Shown here one piece after another: positions 30,964-41,362 of a stretch of DNA of 64,000 nt (within the stretch, counting starts at the first letter, position 1; each line of letters opens with the position of its first letter). The notes under the pieces were generated by a model, which did no database searches, was not told where the DNA came from, and worked only from the letters and a program-made list of their open reading frames with translations. Both the position numbers and the translations under genes were made by a program. Source of the stretch: Craspedostauros australis (lineage: Eukaryota > Bacillariophyta > Bacillariophyceae > Mastogloiales > Achnanthaceae); the NCBI GenBank assembly GCA_026770025.1, contig JAMXDE010000003.1, positions 186,001-250,000 on the forward strand, written 5' to 3'.

Positions 30964-31830
30964 GGTGGCGGAAGAAAGTAGTGATGGAAGTTTGGATCTA
31001 TGAGTGTATCTTGTTGTATTGTGTGCTAGCACGGTGCTATCGTGTGCACCGTGTTGACCCCCGCGGTAACCTTGAATTGGTCTTTTCCCAATTTGGTTTG
31101 GTTGTTCGCGATGTGTCGTGTTGTCCGACGACGATGGCCGCACATGACCCGCGATCACTCGTCTTGTTTGTATCGCAGCGACCTTTTGTTTGGTGTAACG
31201 ATAAGGCGGTGCCTGATGGATTCTTCCTGATGCTCAGTGAAAGACACACGCAGTATTTGACTCAGTGCCGATTCCATCCCGACATCCGTGGTCCATTTGT
31301 TTCGTTTGATCACTTCATTTTGTTGTGAGCCGCTGTTGCTCGTGTCTTCCGGATCGTGTGGAGGATCTTTCGCTTTCGGAGAAACACATTCGGCGGCTCT
31401 CATCTCGTTAAGACGCGGAGCGTGAACACACTACGCGCAAAATGTCTTTCTTCAGAGCGTTGTCGCTTGTGACTCTAAGCCATCCCCTGACCCTGTCGAT
31501 GTGACACGAATTGGGATGCCTCCCCCAAATCTTCGCTGTGACGTTAAATCTTGGAGGGATTGAAATAAATCATAGTAATCATACCATGACGTCATCAGCA
31601 CTGTCTAGCCTTATCTGTGCTGTTGAGTAGCTTTCCTCGGTGGAAGGCTATGACAATAGGAAGTTCGTTCCTCTCCACTTTTTGTTTCCATTCAAAGCAA
31701 CCAATAATGAATGCTCAATGCTTCCACATGCATGTTCGTGTTTGTTGTTATTGTTGCCTCCTATTCCGTTTCAGTGTTTCTGTCATACAGGTCATATTTA
31801 GCACTTGTCTTGTATGTGTTCCCACTCTAG

Positions 31831-32208
31831 ATTTCTCCAAAGCCCAGTCCCATCCCTCCTCCATCCCCAGACTACCACTGGACCATCCACTGGCAGGCAG
31901 AGTTGACCCACGACCTATGGCACATGGCGCTGCAACAGCGGTCTAGTCGGAACCACGCGCTTCATGAGGAAGGAGAGCACGATGTGATGTCCCAGCACAT
32001 GCGATTCTACTGTCAAGCCCTCCAAGAGCTGCCACCACGGTCCGTCCCCACCCACCTTCGCCAGCTTGCCAAGCAGGTCCCAACGTTGGAGCCACGACAG
32101 GCAGAATGGCTGCTCACTCTGCTACACGCTATGCCCCACGTCGCAGCCATCGTTCCCCCGGCGCAAATAGCTTGGATGTGTTGCCGCGTCTCCCAGCCCG
32201 CGAGCTGA
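31831..32208 (+). other. Coding-like island, 125 open codons without a clear start
   Basis: Open from just after a TAG at 31828 to TGA at 32206. The first 15 codons are Pro/Ser-rich; then DYHWTIHWQAELTHDLWHMA, LPPRSVPTHLRQLAKQVPTL and EPRQAEWLLTLLHAMPH follow, with C/G-rich third positions typical of real genes here. No ATG at the beginning; a CCCCAG acceptor at 31866-31871 could make this an exon. Family not recognised. Could equally be a remnant of an inserted element. Confidence 0.3.
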
Positions 32209-32284
32209 AGTCCTGCAGCTAACCGCATGGGCACTGCCCGTCTCCTTTCGTTGACGTCCAGTGACGTTTAGCGCACCGCGCATG

Positions 32285-32300
32285 CTCTCTCTCTCTCTCT
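32285..32300 (-). promoter_or_regulatory. (GA)n tract in gene-poor region
   Basis: CT on the + strand. The nearest gene reading away from it is gene B, 1.3 kb distant, to which the purine strand would be sense; direct relevance is doubtful. Confidence 0.25.
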
Positions 32301-33852
32301 ACACCTCCACCATCCAATGCACACAATCGAATACACCACAAGGACAGCGACCTACCCAACATCATCCGTTCCCGCTGGACGACTCATGTAGAATAAACGA
32401 GGCGGCACAAAAGCGCCTACATCGCATAGTTAAAAACTGTAATTTAGATGGTACAACAACAACTACAGATTTCTCCAAACCATGTCTCGACACGTGTGGA
32501 ATTGCCTGTCTGAGCGTGAGGTCTGCGCAGACGCAAGGCCAGCTTCGCACATGCTGCAACTTGGCTGACTCGAACCATTTACATCGACTATAGTCTACGG
32601 AAGAAACAAAGTAAGTCCAAGAACAATGAAGATGCGAATAGAGAAAATTGTACGTTTATGATTGGATGAGAAATTGTCAACGCCCATTTCTTCCGCGTGG
32701 AGTTCGTATTTGCCGGGACTGTTGGAGTTTCATGGCATGTGAAAGAAAAGCTTCAAAACGCATCCCAAGTAACTCTAAGTGCCTCGAAGAGCTGGACCCC
32801 TAAAATTGGTTACAATTGGCTACAGTTGGCTACAGATTTTGGATCCATTTTTCCCGATCTCAGACTTGAATCTGTAGACATTCAATCGAACATCTCTTTA
32901 CATCTACGTAAACTTAAGAGCCAGGGCTATCCAGGCAAGTGATAACATTCTAATATTGTTACTACCATCTTGTCGATCTTAACATGTTTGTTGCCTCCCT
33001 TGGTGTGGTTTTGCCTTCAGACAAAGGACGGATCGGGTTTTGTTTGGCGATGTTTGGCTACACGTAGAATTCTACAGACGTTCGGTAGGATCTTGCCTCT
33101 GTTCTTCGAGAAATTCGACTCTCCATCTTTGAAGTCTCCGGACTTAGCGGTCTGTGGCTAATTCTGCACAATGTATATCATTTCAGAATTCTCTCTCCGA
33201 GGCGGTCACAATAATGTGGTCTATATTTGTCTGAGTGCGATGGTATGGAGGTATGCTTGCGTTTAGTGCTCCCATGGAGGTCGGAATGATATTTGACCAC
33301 TCGGATCCCCAATCTTGGTGGCAAGTTTGGAGAATTCTGGTTCCAATGCTTGCGTCATCATGACGTCAGCGATGGTTGGATCAGCTGTTCGGAACAACCA
33401 CAACAAAAAAACACGCCCAACACACGCCAATAGCGTCCATGAATGATGAGGTGCTTGATGGATCACATCAGTTCTCACTTGAGAAAGAGAGCAACAGCCA
33501 CCAAACTTCAGTATGGGATATATAAACGATATGCAATGCTGCATTGGCAAGATGAGTACAGGAACACGCACACGAGCTAAGTCCGGAGAGTTTGACTCTG
33601 AATGATGCTGTTTTTGGCCTGTTTTTGTTCGGGGCTTCCGTAGAAATCGTAGTCGTACCACATCCACAGAGCTGTTCTTGTGATCCAAAAATCGCCAACA
33701 GCGTTGGCCACAGTCGTTTGTTTGAGGCACTCGGATTATTGTCGCTTTTATTTTTTCAGGTTCTGGTATTGTGTGCGATGGGACCAGAGACAACATCACG
33801 CAACAGCATGGTGGTCATCATCTTCGTTTCATGGCGTCAAGTCGAGTGGCTC

Positions 33853-36800
33853 TTAATCGCTATCATCCGCAATCTGCAATCGCTTTGCTGCAGGCGAAAC
33901 CTCCGTCGCAGTAGATTTGCGTGGTTTGCGTTTGCGCACCAGCCGCTTTCCGACCCTGTTCTTCTTTTCCTTCTTGCGTGGTGGTAGTCGTCGTTGTCGT
34001 CGTCGTTTCTGCGGTTTGGCGGTCCAGTCATTCTCTTCTTCCACTTCGGAATAATATCCGTTCAATTCTTGGCTTGCGATGCTCTCCATCTCAATCACTT
34101 CGTCATCGTCATCGTCTGGCTTCGGCTCCGTGTACTTTTTCAGTTTTCGAAACAGCTCGTCATTCTCGGATTGGGAAGATGCTTCTGCGCCAGGGGCTTC
34201 CAACTCATGCCGCATGGCAAAGTGCGGAACTTCGTCCTCTTCGTCCAGATGTGATGTATTTGTTACAATGAAATCGTGGATGTCGTCCCTCCAGCTGCGT
34301 TGGAACGGTGCCGCGATGCGATTCCACTCCGTCCGGCTGTGGGATTTGATTGAATGGCAAAAGGAAACGGAGGGAACCAAGTATTCATACGCGGTCTGTC
34401 GAGCCTGTTCTTCGTCGTCGTCACCGCCGCAACGCACTATTTTCAGCGTCCTGCGATGCATCTCGGCCTCCTGCACGCGCGCCAACAGAAGCAGGAAGTT
34501 CTGGTTGTTGCCTTCGTTCCAGTATCGTCTCATGTCGCCCTGGAATGTGCCGATGCGCGATTTCGTCTTCTTGAGCCAGCGCTGGAGCAGACCATCCTGC
34601 GTTCGGATGCGGTATCGCGCATACAGATCGTTTCCCTCGATGCCCTTGGTTTGAACTTTGTGGTCTTCTCGCAGATGGCGCTTGATGTTGGCGACCTTGG
34701 TGTTGCAAATGGCACCGGCGATTTGATATTCGTCGTCCATGATCTGCAGAACCAGCATGGGGTCGTAGGTAGATTCCTCGACTTCGTCTTCTTCGTCGAT
34801 CTCGCTCTCTTCATCCTGGCTGTTACTTTTATTGCTGTTGCTGCTGTTGTCGCTATCACTGTTGCCATCGTGACCACGCTGCCGTTGCTTGTACGCTTTT
34901 CTTCGTTGATTCTGTTTGGTGCCGCCCTTGTTCCGAAAGTACGCGGTGATGGAATTCTTGGCAACCTTTCGATGCATCTCGGTGTAGCACAGGGGGCAAC
35001 AGTAGACATCTTGACTGCCCATCTGATTGTCCATGTACTTGTCCAACCGATCTTGAAACGTCTCGTCACTCATGGAGCTCGCGACGTACGCATCGTCATC
35101 ATCGCCGTCATTGTGACGGCGCTGCACGAAGGCATTCATCGACCCGTCAGCTTCGGCGATGAATCCTCGGAGCGGTTGTTGCCGTTCCCGACTGTAAAAA
35201 TCGCCATGGATCTCGAGCGCCTCCCTGCCGAATCGCGATGCGATCTGATCCTGCATATCGTCCGAAAGCTCCGTTCGGAAATGAGGCGGTTGCATCCACT
35301 TCGGAGCTGCGCCCTGATTGGATTTGATGGCAATCTTTCGCAACGTGTCCAAGGCGAAGCATTGACGCGTCTTGCCGTCTGGTGGGATGAAGCATATGTG
35401 CATGTGCGGCAGGGGTTCCGCCGTGATGGAATCGATGGATGACGGACAGGGCGGAAGCCTTGGTCTTGACATGCGTGGCCCAGCATTTCGCTTCCGATTG
35501 GCCACACTCCTGCGCTTGGCGTTCACACCAGCATCGGAATCCGATGAACTCAATCCGTCCGATTCTTCCCCGTGTACTGTAGGGCGTATTTCACTGACAG
35601 CTGACGCGGAGAAAGATTTACGCTTGTTCGAAAACGAATCGAGGATGGATTTTTGGCCATTCGAAGACGTTGCGGACCTTGTGGATCTTGCAGCCTTGCG
35701 TCTGCTCTCCGTACTCTTTGCACTTTTCGTTGATCCGGAGAACGGTAGTTTCCGCAGTTCAAGTTCTGCGGGCTTTCTCCTCACTGGTCGTCGTCGGGTG
35801 TCATCATCCGAGGATGAGTCGTCCATGTCACCAATCTGTTCGTCGTCCACATTCAAAACGGGACCGTCGTCCACATTATTCTTCAGCCAGGTGACTTCAT
35901 CCTCTTCCTCCTCATCATCGTCATATTCTTCATCCTTGGAGTCGTCGTCATCGTCGTTGTTATTGCTGTTGTCGTAGTCATCTTCGCCATTGATATGTTC
36001 GTCGTAGTCCATGTGCGTGTCATCGCTGCCGCTGCTGACGGAGTCATGATCCACCGGATGATCATCATGAAGAGACTCTTCATCAGAAGATGGCAAGCTG
36101 TTTTTGTTCTTGTTCTTGTTGTTGTCGCTGGGTTTTTTGGGACTTTTTTGCCGTGCATCGGCTGATGCACGAACCTTCTCCACCTCGGCGGCATCATCAT
36201 CGCCATCGTCGTCGTCATCATCATCGATGAATTTCGAAAAGAGTTTGGTCGCTTTGGCAGCCGCGGCTCGTCGTTTGCGAGGGGACTTGGTGGCGGATCT
36301 GTTCCGATTCACAGGATCATCATTGTCGTCATCTTCGTTATCTGAATCCTGTAGTTGACGTCTGGAGTTCCCAGAGAGCACACCTGCTCTGCGAGAATTT
36401 CGCAAGTGCATTGCGTCCTGATCGCGGTCGCGGCCATTCTTGTTGGAACTCGTCATCGTGAGGGTATCACGAGCTGCAGCTGCGGCGGCCGCTGGTGCAC
36501 GATGATGGCCTCTTTTGCGGCTGAGCTTGGAGTCTGTATGCGAATGTGTACTGCCGTGGCTGTTGCTGCGCTGTTTGGCCACTGATTGCTTGCCTCGGTT
36601 TTGTGTCGGTCGTTGACGTGTGCGCTTCGTCCGTTCTGGACGACGATGTCCTCGCTGCTGCTGCTGTTTTTGCGGTGCCATCTTTCGCTTGTACGCAGGC
36701 TTGGAATCAAATGCATCGCTATCATCCGCACGCCCATTGTCATCCGTGTCATGCTCTTCATCGTCGCTCTTGTTCTCAAACTCGCTTTCGTCGTCACCAT

Positions 36801-37986
36801 CGTCGTCACCATCGTCGTCGCTATCATCATCGCCAACCTTCGGACCCGCGGGGCCCAAATGCGCATGGACGATTTCATCGATACCGTTTTGCGATCTGAT
36901 GCGGTTGCGCGCTGCGACGGTGGCTGCTCTACGCCGTGTCGATCGTGAATTCGCCGTGCTGCTGCCATCCGCAACGCTGCTTTCAGCGGGGCTGTCATCG
37001 TCCTTCTGCACCGTCGGCGGTTTGTTGAAGTCCGCAAGTGCCTCCAACATGGACTTTTGTCGCATGCGGCGCGGGCGCTTGGGTGATGGATGCTTTGACG
37101 GTGCGGCTGGTCTGGAGGATGGCAGCTTTTGCCTTGAATTTGAACTTTTGGATGTGAGGGTTGCCAACGAGTCCAGAGTTGACTGATACGAGCTGCGCGT
37201 TCTTCTCCTCATCGGCGTTGGACTGGCATCCACAAAGTCTTCTTCGTCATCATCTTCCGAAGACGAGGACAGGAGGAGATGGTTGAGATCTGCGGAAGGA
37301 TCGCTGTCGCTGTCGCCATCACCATCCTGCTTGCGGACCTTTCTGATTTGGTGCTTTGCTTTGCTGCTGATTTCTCTGGTTGGAATTGATGCGCGTTGCT
37401 GCCCAGCGCTGTTCTGCTCCACAGCAGCATCGGACGCACCTGCACCTGCACCTGACCGAGCATCAGACCCATCACGAGACTCCACCTCTTGCACGCTAGT
37501 GCTGTCATCTCCGTCTTCGCTATGATGTGGCAGCGTGTACTTGTATGCATTGCCATTTTCGCTGTCGCTCTCACTGTCGCTTTCGGTGTCAATATTGTCC
37601 TGATGGTCTCGTTCGCTGTCGATCTCTACTGGGTTTGATTGATTCGTGTCCCTGGTCTTCTTTGGTTCACGTCTATGCGGCGCTTTGGCCACGGTCTTCC
37701 GTCGGCTGATGTCCGCATCGCTGTCCCTCCGTCGGTGGCTTCCATTCGCCTCACTCGCACTGCGTCTTGCCCTGCTGCCATCGCGCCTGTAGCCGACCGC
37801 ATCGGTGTCGCCATTCACGTGCTCTTGCGTGAGGAAGCCGTAGTCTCCCAGCGTGGCGGTCTTGGGCGATGCCGCGGAAGCTTTGGCAGCAAGCTTCGCC
37901 TTGGCAAGCCTCGAGCCACCCCCAAATCGGTGCCTGGGCCGCGTGTGATCGAGCTGGAACTTCCTGCCGCTCCCTGTGCGGATCAT
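33853..37986 (-). CDS. Large nuclear-type acidic/basic protein with Cys/His zinc-finger-like motifs
   Basis: 1377 residues in one open frame. The first 850 are low-complexity: Arg/Lys clusters (RRRDSDADISRRK, KPRRMRQKSMLEALADFNKP), long Asp/Glu runs and Ser-rich stretches. A folded region starts near residue 860 with PLPHMHICFIPPDGKTRQCF, continues with FRTELSDDMQDQIASRFGRE, and has CCPLCYTEMHRKVAKNSITA (near 1000), then CNTKVANIKRHLREDHK (near 1090), which look like paired zinc-binding motifs. RRYWNEGNNQNFLLLLARVQ and RTEWNRIAAPFQRSWRDDI are further ordered parts, and the C terminus is basic. I know no named family; nucleic-acid or chromatin binding is the most reasonable guess. Start at 37986 chosen as the first ATG; it follows CAGAG, so an upstream exon is possible. 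Its 3' end was copied to 28898-29285. Confidence 0.75.
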   Translation of the reverse strand: MIRTGSGRKFQLDHTRPRHRFGGGSRLAKAKLAAKASAASPKTATLGDYGFLTQEHVNGDTDAVGYRRDGSRARRSASEANGSHRRRDSDADISRRKTVAKAPHRREPKKTRDTNQSNPVEIDSERDHQDNIDTESDSESDSENGNAYKYTLPHHSEDGDDSTSVQEVESRDGSDARSGAGAGASDAAVEQNSAGQQRASIPTREISSKAKHQIRKVRKQDGDGDSDSDPSADLNHLLLSSSSEDDDEEDFVDASPTPMRRRTRSSYQSTLDSLATLTSKSSNSRQKLPSSRPAAPSKHPSPKRPRRMRQKSMLEALADFNKPPTVQKDDDSPAESSVADGSSTANSRSTRRRAATVAARNRIRSQNGIDEIVHAHLGPAGPKVGDDDSDDDGDDDGDDESEFENKSDDEEHDTDDNGRADDSDAFDSKPAYKRKMAPQKQQQQRGHRRPERTKRTRQRPTQNRGKQSVAKQRSNSHGSTHSHTDSKLSRKRGHHRAPAAAAAAARDTLTMTSSNKNGRDRDQDAMHLRNSRRAGVLSGNSRRQLQDSDNEDDDNDDPVNRNRSATKSPRKRRAAAAKATKLFSKFIDDDDDDDGDDDAAEVEKVRASADARQKSPKKPSDNNKNKNKNSLPSSDEESLHDDHPVDHDSVSSGSDDTHMDYDEHINGEDDYDNSNNNDDDDDSKDEEYDDDEEEEDEVTWLKNNVDDGPVLNVDDEQIGDMDDSSSDDDTRRRPVRRKPAELELRKLPFSGSTKSAKSTESRRKAARSTRSATSSNGQKSILDSFSNKRKSFSASAVSEIRPTVHGEESDGLSSSDSDAGVNAKRRSVANRKRNAGPRMSRPRLPPCPSSIDSITAEPLPHMHICFIPPDGKTRQCFALDTLRKIAIKSNQGAAPKWMQPPHFRTELSDDMQDQIASRFGREALEIHGDFYSRERQQPLRGFIAEADGSMNAFVQRRHNDGDDDDAYVASSMSDETFQDRLDKYMDNQMGSQDVYCCPLCYTEMHRKVAKNSITAYFRNKGGTKQNQRRKAYKQRQRGHDGNSDSDNSSNSNKSNSQDEESEIDEEDEVEESTYDPMLVLQIMDDEYQIAGAICNTKVANIKRHLREDHKVQTKGIEGNDLYARYRIRTQDGLLQRWLKKTKSRIGTFQGDMRRYWNEGNNQNFLLLLARVQEAEMHRRTLKIVRCGGDDDEEQARQTAYEYLVPSVSFCHSIKSHSRTEWNRIAAPFQRSWRDDIHDFIVTNTSHLDEEDEVPHFAMRHELEAPGAEASSQSENDELFRKLKKYTEPKPDDDDDEVIEMESIASQELNGYYSEVEEENDWTAKPQKRRRQRRLPPRKKEKKNRVGKRLVRKRKPRKSTATEVSPAAKRLQIADDSD

Positions 37987-39051
37987 CTCTGCATTCCCAG
38001 ATCGTTTCGCTTCCTTTTCGAGCGGTGTGCTCTGGTGCGATTACGATTACGAGTATGCGTATGACACCCAACGGTATGTGGCGTTGCAGTCGCGGCTGTT
38101 GATGCAGTTCCTGGCGCTTCGCTTCCTTCGACGACACTTGTGCAATGGATCGTCGAAGTATTGCGCCCCTTTTTGTTCCTACCTATCACAGTATTATGTA
38201 ATGTGTTATAATTATATTATGAGCCTGGTGTGATGCCAATAAGGAACTACTGTATTGCTCTGCTCTGCTCTGCTCTGAGTGCGAGTACTTCTGTTGGAAG
38301 GAAGCAAGACTGTTGTGTGCTTGTTGAGTCTGTGCCAAAAGAGAGAGTGCAAGAAAAGGTTGTGTGGAGAGACTGGACGCTGCGCACACGACGCTGTTTG
38401 GCATGCTGCGTGTCGAGTTGTTGTTGGTTGTGGGAATGCGGACGGTCTCTTCTCTTCGCACCCTCGCGACTTTGGCAATCGCCATTTTGGCGGACGCATG
38501 TTTTGAGCCAAACACAGGAATCGAAGCGAACAGAGTTCGAATGTCGCCATGTCAGACCTCGCGCCGCGCCATTTCTTCCCAGTTTCGGAGGAATCCAAGC
38601 TACGTTACCGACTCAATCGACTACTGTACTGTCATCTCCGCCAATGACATCTCTGGACATCCATTTTCCGAATTCAAGGGAGGAGAGCAACAGGCGCGCT
38701 GCCAACCCTTAGCATCAAAAGCGCGCAAAGAAGGCGGATTTCTACCCATCACATCCCATGTGTTGTGCCTTCGCTTGTGCGTCAAGGGGCCGTCTTCGTG
38801 CGGCCTATTCCCAGCGACGAGGCAGCATCAATCAACCTCGAAGAGGCCTCATTCGCGAATCTTACTCGTACGTATTATTCTATATAATAATATAATATAA
38901 TATTACACTCCTGTGCTGGTACAGATACTCCACATTCCTGATTGATCGACTCTCTACTTTCTCTGCAGAGCAGAGCAGAACACTCTGCGATTAGTCTTTG
39001 CGATTGATATTGCATGTGTACGAGCTACACAAGCACCGATGCATGCATGCT
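37987..39051. other. Intergenic spacer between same-strand genes
   Basis: Contains AT-rich runs near 38200-38220 and 38878-38905, a CTCTG repeat (38255-38278) and a partial inverse of it near 38964-38980. No gene recognised. Confidence 0.5.
38255..38278. repeat. CTCTG pentamer repeat
   Basis: Four or five tandem CTCTG units downstream in genomic order of the AT-rich stretch. Confidence 0.65.
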
Positions 39052-40740
39052 TCATGCCCACATTGCATCCTTCATCCTGCCCAATACGTCATCCCATGAC
39101 GCTGCTCCCGCAAGCACCGTCTCGGTATCGATGCTGCAGAATGATCGCTTCTGATATGCGGCCTTCTGGAATGCCGAACGATGCGCTGTCTCACCTTCCG
39201 GCGATGCGTACCACTCAGGCATCAACTCCGCCTCCTTCGCAAGGGAGAGGTTCAAGAAAGACTCGAGTTCCGAATCTGTCGGACAGTCCAGCGGAAGGTC
39301 TGCGAAGGTCTTGTTCAGTGCACGATGATGCTCGATCAATTCTTCCGTCATCTCAAGCCTCGTCTTGTTGGCCTGCGTTTCGGTACTGATCAATCCAGCT
39401 TGCGCCGCGGCGAACACGAGATTGCTGTAGGTGTACAAAGCGATGCTCTGGATGTTCTTTGCTGACTCTCGCTCCTTCCTCTGCAAGGCAGCGCACGATC
39501 TAGGCGCATCAACGTAATCGCACATGAGCTGCTGCGTGATGTGCCGCTTATCGTGCAGGTTCAAAGTGTGGATGTGGAAGCCGCTGTCCTTCCAGGGCCG
39601 GATGGCGCCGTCCAAGTACGCCCACCGGCGGGCTGCGATGGCTCCCTGACGTCCACAGAGCGGGTATTCGACCGAGATATTGAGCCAGTCCTGGATCGTT
39701 GGCCAGGAGGAAGGATACTTTGACCCGCCCTGATCTGGCCACATAGCAAAGTTCTTGCCGCGAATGAAGGCTCCCATTGCACTGTATTGCTTCACGCTAC
39801 TGAGCATCCAGTCGAACATGCGGCGGTAGGTCGCAACGACAGTCACGTCCCAGCCATCCAGCAGGTTCTTCCAGCTGTCAAGGAAAGCAGGGTTGCAGTA
39901 CATGCCAACCCTCTGTTTGTACAGCCTCGTGTATGAAAATGCCTCATTGCTCACAATCAACGAGGCATGCTTGTGTTTCATGGCATCAAGCAGAGTCTTG
40001 ACATTTTGGATGCACTCTGGAACATCGGGCGATGTTGTCGATGATAGCGTTGTGGCTGACGTTGTGACTGATGCTGCAGCTGATGTGTTGAAAGAATCTT
40101 CTTGTTGGGTGCGAGGAGGTTGCGATTGACGTTTGCGCTTCAAATATTCTGGATACTCCTTGTGCATGCAATCCACGTTCTCCAGCTGCCTGATTACATC
40201 GAGACTCATATTGCCGTACACCCGGTTGTAACAATACACACCGAAGTACCAGAAGCCGTCTTTCACCAGCGCTGGTTTATAAAACAGCCGTCTGATGTCG
40301 ATCTGCACAGTGCTGCTGGCTGTTTTCGCTGGTCCAACGTGCAGAATGAAACGCGATCTCTTGGTCGCCACCCGCGTTGCATCAGCTTTCGGTGTAGCGA
40401 TCATTGATGATGCAGTCGTCGCCACCGTTGTGGGTACTGCGGCGGCCTGTGATGATTTCGTCAGCTGCTCGTTGTTTGCAACATCTGTTCCACTTTCATC
40501 GGTTGGCGCTTGATGGAGATCGCTGAGATCGAGATGGTTCATCGCCCCCTGCAATACATCCTGTGATTTTGGCTGATGGGATTTGGACGATATGAGCGCA
40601 ATCGCGATCTGCGCCAGGATTGTACAGAGGAGGACAGTCAAGAGTCCTTCCCGTTTGCGCGAGCGTCGCTTTTTGCGTCGCTTTTTGCGTTGCTTCTTTG
40701 CAGCACTTTTCCTGCCCCTTACATTGGCAGTTGTCGCCAT
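39052..40740 (-). CDS. Sulfotransferase-like type II membrane protein
   Basis: 562 residues, no introns. A strongly basic cytoplasmic tail (KKQRKKRRKKRRSRKREG) precedes the membrane anchor (residues 32-51), a typical Golgi type II layout. After a Ser/Thr-rich stalk, RFILHVGPAKTASSTVQIDI (about 130-149) fits the 5'-phosphosulfate loop of PAPS-dependent sulfotransferases (GxxKTxxSTxQ). VVATYRRMFDWMLSSVKQYS fits the 3'-phosphate loop, with Arg and Ser in place. SLIVSNEAFS lies between them, where the catalytic base region is expected. A variable Ser/Thr-rich insert (about 215-240) separates the first and second blocks. Probably transfers sulfate to a glycan in the Golgi; acceptor unknown. Its occurrence with a sulfatase and several glycosyltransferases suggests a sulfated polysaccharide. 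Confidence 0.78.
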   Translation of the reverse strand: MATTANVRGRKSAAKKQRKKRRKKRRSRKREGLLTVLLCTILAQIAIALISSKSHQPKSQDVLQGAMNHLDLSDLHQAPTDESGTDVANNEQLTKSSQAAAVPTTVATTASSMIATPKADATRVATKRSRFILHVGPAKTASSTVQIDIRRLFYKPALVKDGFWYFGVYCYNRVYGNMSLDVIRQLENVDCMHKEYPEYLKRKRQSQPPRTQQEDSFNTSAAASVTTSATTLSSTTSPDVPECIQNVKTLLDAMKHKHASLIVSNEAFSYTRLYKQRVGMYCNPAFLDSWKNLLDGWDVTVVATYRRMFDWMLSSVKQYSAMGAFIRGKNFAMWPDQGGSKYPSSWPTIQDWLNISVEYPLCGRQGAIAARRWAYLDGAIRPWKDSGFHIHTLNLHDKRHITQQLMCDYVDAPRSCAALQRKERESAKNIQSIALYTYSNLVFAAAQAGLISTETQANKTRLEMTEELIEHHRALNKTFADLPLDCPTDSELESFLNLSLAKEAELMPEWYASPEGETAHRSAFQKAAYQKRSFCSIDTETVLAGAASWDDVLGRMKDAMWA

Positions 40741-41362
40741 TGTCTTGGAGGCAGCGAAAGCGTTGGTGCATGTCCGGGAGGACGAGCCGATCCTATTCCC
40801 CCGAAATGGTGTTCTTGCGCTCGTGTGGTGCGTCCACCGTACCTACGAGCTACTCCGCACGTGCGACTACTCCACACATAAACAAAACCAGCTTATCGTG
40901 AGCATGGCAGCGTTGAATGGTGTCTCTCCACGCGATGCGGCTGCGATTTCATTTGTGGATGAAGCTACCCCTGCACCCAAATGGCCCGGATAGTCGCAGA
41001 AGCACAGGAAGTTTCAAGTAGCGGCCCTCTTGAGTGGTTGTCGTGGCTTCTCGGGCCCATCAACCAGTGCAAAATTTCATCGGCCCGACAAGACGAACGT
41101 AAAAGCAACCACATCCAATCCCGAATCGGACACAGTCGTTGCCTACGGGTGTTGACGGACAGACAGCATCGCAAGATCTTCGGCCGTGGCGGGTTGCCTG
41201 ACGGGTAATACTACTCTCTCTCTCTCTCTCTTGAAGGGGACGTTGTGCCTACGAGCACTGTCGAGACCGCAGCACGAGTTCTGAGGACAACTGCGTCATG
41301 GAGATCCCGCATTGTACAGCACAAATTCTATAATATAATATCATGGAGCTCTATCATTGCTC
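40741..41362. other. Intergenic spacer upstream of the sulfotransferase-like gene
   Basis: Contains a GA tract (41214-41231) and an AT-rich run near 41328-41342. No gene recognised. Confidence 0.55.
41214..41231 (-). promoter_or_regulatory. (GA)n tract upstream of the sulfotransferase-like gene
   Basis: Purine strand is sense to the 39052-40740 gene, about 475 bases before its ATG; no other gene reads away from it. Confidence 0.35.

Larger units (their letters stand above)
30964..33852. other. 2.9-kb gene-poor region
   Basis: Upstream of gene B and downstream of the 33853 gene. Contains a coding-like island (31831-32208), a GA/CT tract (32285-32300) and a relatively AT-rich, Asn/Ser/Phe-coding stretch (about 32400-33250) whose composition differs from the neighbours. 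No complete gene or named mobile element was recognised; a decayed insertion is possible. Confidence 0.5.

Noticed and set aside
30948-31328. 126-codon frame upstream of gene B
   Set aside because: Overlaps the gene B start in antisense and has no recognisable motif or codon bias.
33263-33799. 178-codon minus-strand frame next to the zinc-finger-like gene
   Set aside because: Composition is mixed, there is no domain, and it overlaps the 3' flank that was itself duplicated at 28898.
38255-38985. CTCTG repeat and inverse CAGAG repeat as possible terminal inverted repeats
   Set aside because: Only simple pentamer slippage; no target-site duplication and no transposase-like frame between them.
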